From: Micromonospora ureilytica
Lineage (GTDB): Bacteria; Actinomycetota; Actinomycetes; Mycobacteriales; Micromonosporaceae
Assembly: GCF_015751765.1 (NCBI RefSeq)
Contig: NZ_JADOTX010000001.1
Coordinates: forward strand, 1,860,001-1,924,000
Direction: 5' to 3'
Length of the DNA stretch: 64,000 nt
How positions within the stretch are numbered: position 1 is the first letter of the stretch; every line of letters begins with the position of its first letter. Both the position numbers and the translations under genes were made by a program. Below, piece by piece: positions 60,125 through 64,000 of the stretch. The notes beneath the pieces were generated by a model. It searched no databases, was not told the origin of the DNA, and worked only from the letters and a program-made list of their open reading frames with translations.

Positions 60125-61417
60125 TCAGGCTGGGCCGTCGACCAGCGGGTCGTGGACCCGGCCGAGGAACAGCGGTACGCCGGTGAGCCGGTCGTGGATG
60201 ACGTACAGGAATGGCCGGTTGACGAAGAACCGCGGCCCTTGCGGGATCGACGGCGGTCGGACGATGACGGCCGACGCGGCCGCGGCCTCGGTACCCTTCT
60301 CGTCCACCGCGATGAACGTCTCGTGCACCACGTCGTCGATGCACAGGGCCGGCTCGGTGCTCATGCCGGTGAAGTCGGCCTGTGACGTGAATGCCGTGGG
60401 CATGCCGAGGCTGCCCAGCGCGGCACCCAGCTCGGCCGGCAGGCGGAACGTCCACCGGGGCAGGCGCAGTTCGACGTCGGTGATCTGGAACCCGGTTAGC
60501 AGCGCGCCCAGCCAGGTCGCATCGAGGTTGGCCTCGACCGTGGCGAGCTCGCCCCGGGTCGGCATGACGATGGCCATGGCAAGCCCGTCGCCCGCGTACG
60601 GCACGTCGACTGCGCGCCACCCGTCCCCCTCCAGGTAGCCCATCCTGTCGAACGGCCCGCGCATGATCGGGACGTCGACAACGGCCCCGTCATCCCTGGT
60701 GAACGGCCCCGGCGCCGTGGCCGTCGCGGTGAACGGGTACTTCCAGGCCGCCCTGAGGTAGATCGTGTTGGTCAGCATCAGGCTGGTGTCGGGGCCCACG
60801 GCGTCGGACTGCAACAGCTCCGGGATCTTCGCGTTGGTCCGATCGGACACCCAGGTGTTGATCTCCTGGCGGGCCACCTCCGGCGCGCCGCGGAAGTCGA
60901 CCGGCTGCGGCGCGGCACCGTAGTAGCCGGTCAGGGCGTCCCGGAACCCGGGTCGCAGGACCAGGTCGAGTCGTGTCCACAGCGCGTTGGCCGTGGTCAG
61001 CAGAGGCTGCTTGATCCCGTCACCGTCCTGGTACCGGCCGGCGAGCGTCCTTTCGACCGTGTTGAACCCGCTGTCGAGCGCGCTGGGGCGTGGATGCGGC
61101 GCGTGGAGCACCGCGTCCATCTCGTCCGCCGTGGTCGAGCCGGCGCCCGCCCTGGTCATCGCGAGCGCGAGCCCAACCGAGTACGGTGCGCACACCACGT
61201 TGCTGCCTGTCCGGGCCGACGCCAGCGTCCGGTAGAGGTCGGCCGTGAAGCCGCGAACGGCAGTAGCGGCGGCCTGCAACGTGGCTGGGTCGGGTGGTAC
61301 GCGGCCCGCCTGGGTTGAGGTGGACGACGGGCCGAGCCAGCGGGAGTCACCTGGGACGGCGGTAAGGGCAGCGGCCGCAAGCGGCACCGCCCGCAGGACC
61401 GATCGACGCGAGACCAT
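60125..61417 (-). CDS. Secreted serpin with a Tat-type signal
   Basis: 430 residues. The signal region MVSRRSVLRAVPLAAAALTAVPG has the twin-arginine SRRxxL pattern. Serpin landmarks: NVVCAPYSVGLALAMTRAGAG (helix B), TLLTTANALW, LMLTNTIYLRAAWKYPF, VHETFIAVDEKGTEAAAASAV (hinge, with the Glu and the short Ala residues needed for loop insertion) and FFVNRPFLYVIHDRLTG. The predicted reactive-centre loop runs through SAVIVRPPSIP. It is likely an active inhibitory serpin. It is convergent with a subtilase, so it could control that or other secreted proteases. Confidence 0.9.
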   Translation of the reverse strand: MVSRRSVLRAVPLAAAALTAVPGDSRWLGPSSTSTQAGRVPPDPATLQAAATAVRGFTADLYRTLASARTGSNVVCAPYSVGLALAMTRAGAGSTTADEMDAVLHAPHPRPSALDSGFNTVERTLAGRYQDGDGIKQPLLTTANALWTRLDLVLRPGFRDALTGYYGAAPQPVDFRGAPEVARQEINTWVSDRTNAKIPELLQSDAVGPDTSLMLTNTIYLRAAWKYPFTATATAPGPFTRDDGAVVDVPIMRGPFDRMGYLEGDGWRAVDVPYAGDGLAMAIVMPTRGELATVEANLDATWLGALLTGFQITDVELRLPRWTFRLPAELGAALGSLGMPTAFTSQADFTGMSTEPALCIDDVVHETFIAVDEKGTEAAAASAVIVRPPSIPQGPRFFVNRPFLYVIHDRLTGVPLFLGRVHDPLVDGPA

Positions 61418-61543
61418 ATATCGACGGTAACCTATTCCTTGTCGTTCAGGAACTCGCCGGTCGAGATAACGCCTCCACTCAGGACCGTGCAGGCGTCCTC
61501 CGGATCGGCGGCGGCTGGGACGCGGCGCGCCCCGCCGAGCGGC

Positions 61544-61570
61544 GACGGGCGGGGTGGACCCCCGCCCGTC
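61544..61570. terminator. 11-bp hairpin downstream of the dehydrogenase gene
   Basis: GACGGGCGGGG (61544-61554) pairs perfectly with 61560-61570 around TGGAC, just beyond the minus-strand stop at 61583. Confidence 0.7.
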
Positions 61571-61582
61571 GTCGCCCGACCG

Positions 61583-64000
61583 TCAGGTGACCGTGATGGT
61601 CAGGTTGAGTGAGCGGGTCTCCCCACTGGTGTAGGTGACCGTCACCCGGGCGGTGAAGGTCCCCTTGCGGGGATAGCTGTGTGCCGTCGACCGGAGGGCG
61701 GTCCCGTGCGTGATGGCACTGTTGTCGCCGAAGTCCCACGCGTAGTCGGTGATGCTCTGCCCGGACGGCGCCGTCGCCGTGGCGGTGAGTGTGGTGGTCA
61801 GGGGCGCGGTGCCGCCGGTCGGGCTGGCGGCCAGGGACAACGTCCCGCCCGGCTCCTGCTTGACCCCGGCGCCGTTGAACCGTAGCCAGTCCAGGGCGAG
61901 CAGGTCCGGGGTGCCACCGACCTGGGCGGCGTTGACGAACTTCGCGTACAGGGTCGTCGTGCCTGTGGGTTTGTTGGTCAGCGTGACGGTGGGGGAGACC
62001 AGGTTGTCCCACCCGCCGGTCGACCCGATGCTTGCCGTGCCGATCAGCGTGCCGGTGGGCGAGCCGGTCCGCAGTTCGATGGTGCCGCCGAGCCCGCCGT
62101 TGGTCACCCCGAGCGTCACCGAGCCGATGTTGCGCAGGTCCGCCGGCCCGAACGCCACCCAGTCGTTGTGGTCGACCTCGCCGAGCCGCTTGCCGGCGCG
62201 GGCGGTTGCCCGGTCGTTGACAGTGACGCCGGACTGCGCGCTGAAGTGCTCGGCCTCCTTGCTCTTCGGCTGCAACTGGACCCGGGTCGAGCCGGTCAGC
62301 GCGGGTACGCCGCCGGCCGCGCCGCCGTCGGTGTACTGCGCGGTGATCAGGGTGTAGAGGTTCTGCCCCGGCCCGTGGCCGTCACCGGCGTCCGCCTCGG
62401 TGGCGAGAAGCCCCGAGCAGCCGGTGTACACGTCCAGCGGGTGGGCGTGCTGGTCGTGGCCGAGCTGCGTCTGCACTGTCACCTTCGCGCAGTCGATGGT
62501 GGTCTCCTCCGGGTCGGTGACCGTCACCGTGTACGGGATCTTGTCCCCGAAGTCGAAGAACCCGCCGTCGGGCACGGTGATGGTCACCGTCGGTCGGGTG
62601 TTGCCGACCACCACGTCGGTCACCGCGGTGGCGGTCAACCCGTTGCCGCTGTTGCGGATGGTCAGCCGGGCGGTGTGTTTCCCGGCCGTCGAGTAGGTGT
62701 GGCCCGGGTTGGCGGCGGTGGAGTCGGTGCTGCCGTCGTTGGTGAAGTCCCAGGCGTAGCTGAGCGCCGACCCGTCACCGGCGGACGACCCGGCCGAGGA
62801 GAACGTCACCGCGAGCGGCGTACGTCCGCTGTCCGGGGTGGCGGCGATCTTCGCGGTCGGTGGCCGCCCGTTGGCGACATAGTCGATGCGGTAGATGCCC
62901 GCGCCGGCGTTGCTGCCGCCGCGACCGCTGCCGGTGCCCTCGCCGAAGTCGATGACGTAGAGCGAACCGTCTGGGCCGAACTCCGCCTCGAAGGGCTGGA
63001 TCCAGCTCATGTTGTCGAAGATCCCGTTGATCGACTGGAGGTCACCCACGGCGGTGGGGCCGAAGCGCGCGTTGCTGAAGGTCTGCGCCGTCTTGTGGAC
63101 CGAGAGCGTCTTGAACCATCTGCGGGTCAGCTCATAGGTGATCCACTTGCCCTCGAAGTACTCGGGGAACTTCGTGGTGCGGGTGTTGGCCGGGTCGTAG
63201 TCGTAGACCGGACCGCTCATCGGCCCGCCACCGCCGGTGCCCAGCTCGGGAAACTGGGTGGAGGCGGAGTACGCGTACCAGACCAGCGCGGACTTCGCCG
63301 CCGGCAGAGTGGCCAGGCCGGTGTTGTTGGGCGAGTTGTTCACCGGCGCCGCGCAGTTGAACTTCGCCCCCGAGGTGTTGGTGGCGAAGTTGTAGTCGTT
63401 GAACGGGATGTTGTTGCCCACGCAGTACGGCCAACCGAAGTTGCCGGCGCTGGTGATCCGGTTGAACTCGACGGTCCCCTCCGGACCACGGTTGGGGTCG
63501 GCGGCGCGGGCGTCCGGGCCGTAGTCGGCCACCAGCACCGCGTTGGTCTGCGGCTCGATGGTGATCCGGAACGGGTTGCGCATGCCCATCGCGTAGATCT
63601 CCGGCCGGGTCCTCGCGGTGCCGGCCGGGAAGAGGTTGCCGCTCGGCACCGTGTACGTACCGTCGGATTGTGGGGTGATCCGCAGGATCTTGCCGCGTAG
63701 GTCGTTGGTGTTGCCGGCGGTGCCCTGGGCGTCCCAGGCGGCGCGGCCGGCGCGCTCGTCGACAGGCGTGTAGCCGCTGGAGGCGAACGGGTCGGTGTTG
63801 TCACCGATCGCCGCGTAGAGCCGCCCGGCCCCGTCCATGGCCAGCGACCCGCCCATGTGCGAGTTGGCCCGGCCCTCGCCCCGGTAGGTGGGGACGGCCA
63901 GCAGGCGTTTCTCCGAGGAGAGCGCGACGCTGTTGTTGGCGACCGTGAACCGGGACAGGTTGAGCTGTTTCAGGGTCTTGTCGGACCAGAGCAGGTAGAC
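61583..64000 (-). CDS. Secreted sugar dehydrogenase-like protein with PKD and CBM6 modules, 3' part
   Basis: 805 codons plus stop; the frame is open to the window edge, so the 5' end is missing. Order from the edge: a glucose/sorbosone-dehydrogenase beta-propeller (1-about 340; EIYAMGMRNPFRITIEPQT, VADYGPDARAADPNRGPEGT, EFGPDGSLYVIDFGEGTGSG); a PKD domain (about 378-465, SYAWDFTNDGSTDST); a linker; a CBM6-type carbohydrate-binding module (about 585-707, EAEHFSAQSGVTVNDRA, LLALDWLRFNGAG); and a second PKD (about 715-805, DYAWDFGDNSAITHG). It probably acts on plant or fungal polysaccharide fragments. An upstream part may carry a ThuA or signal domain, not visible. Confidence 0.88.
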   Translation of the reverse strand, partial: VYLLWSDKTLKQLNLSRFTVANNSVALSSEKRLLAVPTYRGEGRANSHMGGSLAMDGAGRLYAAIGDNTDPFASSGYTPVDERAGRAAWDAQGTAGNTNDLRGKILRITPQSDGTYTVPSGNLFPAGTARTRPEIYAMGMRNPFRITIEPQTNAVLVADYGPDARAADPNRGPEGTVEFNRITSAGNFGWPYCVGNNIPFNDYNFATNTSGAKFNCAAPVNNSPNNTGLATLPAAKSALVWYAYSASTQFPELGTGGGGPMSGPVYDYDPANTRTTKFPEYFEGKWITYELTRRWFKTLSVHKTAQTFSNARFGPTAVGDLQSINGIFDNMSWIQPFEAEFGPDGSLYVIDFGEGTGSGRGGSNAGAGIYRIDYVANGRPPTAKIAATPDSGRTPLAVTFSSAGSSAGDGSALSYAWDFTNDGSTDSTAANPGHTYSTAGKHTARLTIRNSGNGLTATAVTDVVVGNTRPTVTITVPDGGFFDFGDKIPYTVTVTDPEETTIDCAKVTVQTQLGHDQHAHPLDVYTGCSGLLATEADAGDGHGPGQNLYTLITAQYTDGGAAGGVPALTGSTRVQLQPKSKEAEHFSAQSGVTVNDRATARAGKRLGEVDHNDWVAFGPADLRNIGSVTLGVTNGGLGGTIELRTGSPTGTLIGTASIGSTGGWDNLVSPTVTLTNKPTGTTTLYAKFVNAAQVGGTPDLLALDWLRFNGAGVKQEPGGTLSLAASPTGGTAPLTTTLTATATAPSGQSITDYAWDFGDNSAITHGTALRSTAHSYPRKGTFTARVTVTYTSGETRSLNLTITVT

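Overview
The window is GC-rich, gene-dense actinobacterial chromosome. GTG starts, 4-base ATGA/GTGA gene overlaps and leaderless-looking genes are common. The gene content (CU044_5270-type protein beside an ECF sigma factor, HAF repeats, DivIVA-like coiled coil, tandem LtrA, ricin-lectin and PKD/CBM exoenzymes) suggests a soil actinomycete of the Micromonospora kind. No rRNA, tRNA, CRISPR array or transposase was seen, so most of the window looks like core or stably inherited chromosome.

Layout. 1-4.5 kb: the 5' end of trpB with a promoter and paired operator-like repeats, then small genes (MOSC, SUKH-like, two SnoaL/NTF2-like proteins, an RsbW-like kinase, an SDR, DUF2267). 4.6-9.2 kb: secreted HAF-repeat protein, a secreted dehydrogenase with a ricin lectin, and a CopC-like protein. 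9.3-14 kb: lipoprotein and membrane protein operon, nucleotidyltransferase, ECF sigma factor with its membrane partner. 14.1-22.5 kb: two flavoprotein genes (one a thioredoxin-reductase/methyltransferase fusion facing an XRE-cupin regulator), DivIVA-like coiled coil, esterase, an unrecognised 517-residue protein. 22.6-28.4 kb: a seven-gene run combining stand-alone GTP cyclohydrolase II, a RibD reductase domain, a 6-pyruvoyltetrahydropterin-synthase homologue lacking expected catalytic residues, a dehydrogenase, a glycosyltransferase, a methyltransferase and a flippase-like membrane protein. This is the best candidate for an undescribed pathway, probably making a modified, glycosylated GTP-derived pterin or ribityl-pyrimidine. 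28.5-38.3 kb: DinB-like and GNAT proteins, an Hsp70-ATPase/beta-propeller membrane fusion, a nucleosidase, two tandem LtrA paralogues, a streptogrisin-like protease, and a KDG kinase/KDPG aldolase pair. 38.6-45 kb: a large secreted subtilase, a MarR repressor facing an FMN reductase with two matched operators, and an MFS exporter. 45-55.7 kb: a LacI regulator and a catabolic/transport locus (cupin, ABC importer, Gfo/Idh dehydrogenase, DUF993, TIM-barrel isomerase, NCS1-like permease) with LacI-type operators on recognisable promoters. 55.7-57 kb: a scar-like segment with a truncated PP2C gene and a second, degenerate copy of the permease tail. 57-64 kb: a second subtilase preceded by a CebR-like palindrome, a convergent Tat-type serpin, and the 3' part of a secreted sugar dehydrogenase with PKD and CBM6 modules.

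Cross-cutting signals. Four intergenic palindromes of 63-69 bp, each bounded by GATC at both arm ends, lie downstream of genes and form three sequence types. Several genes carry a TANNNT box 6-7 bases before the start codon, implying leaderless transcripts. Functions are from reading motifs by eye; no database search was run.
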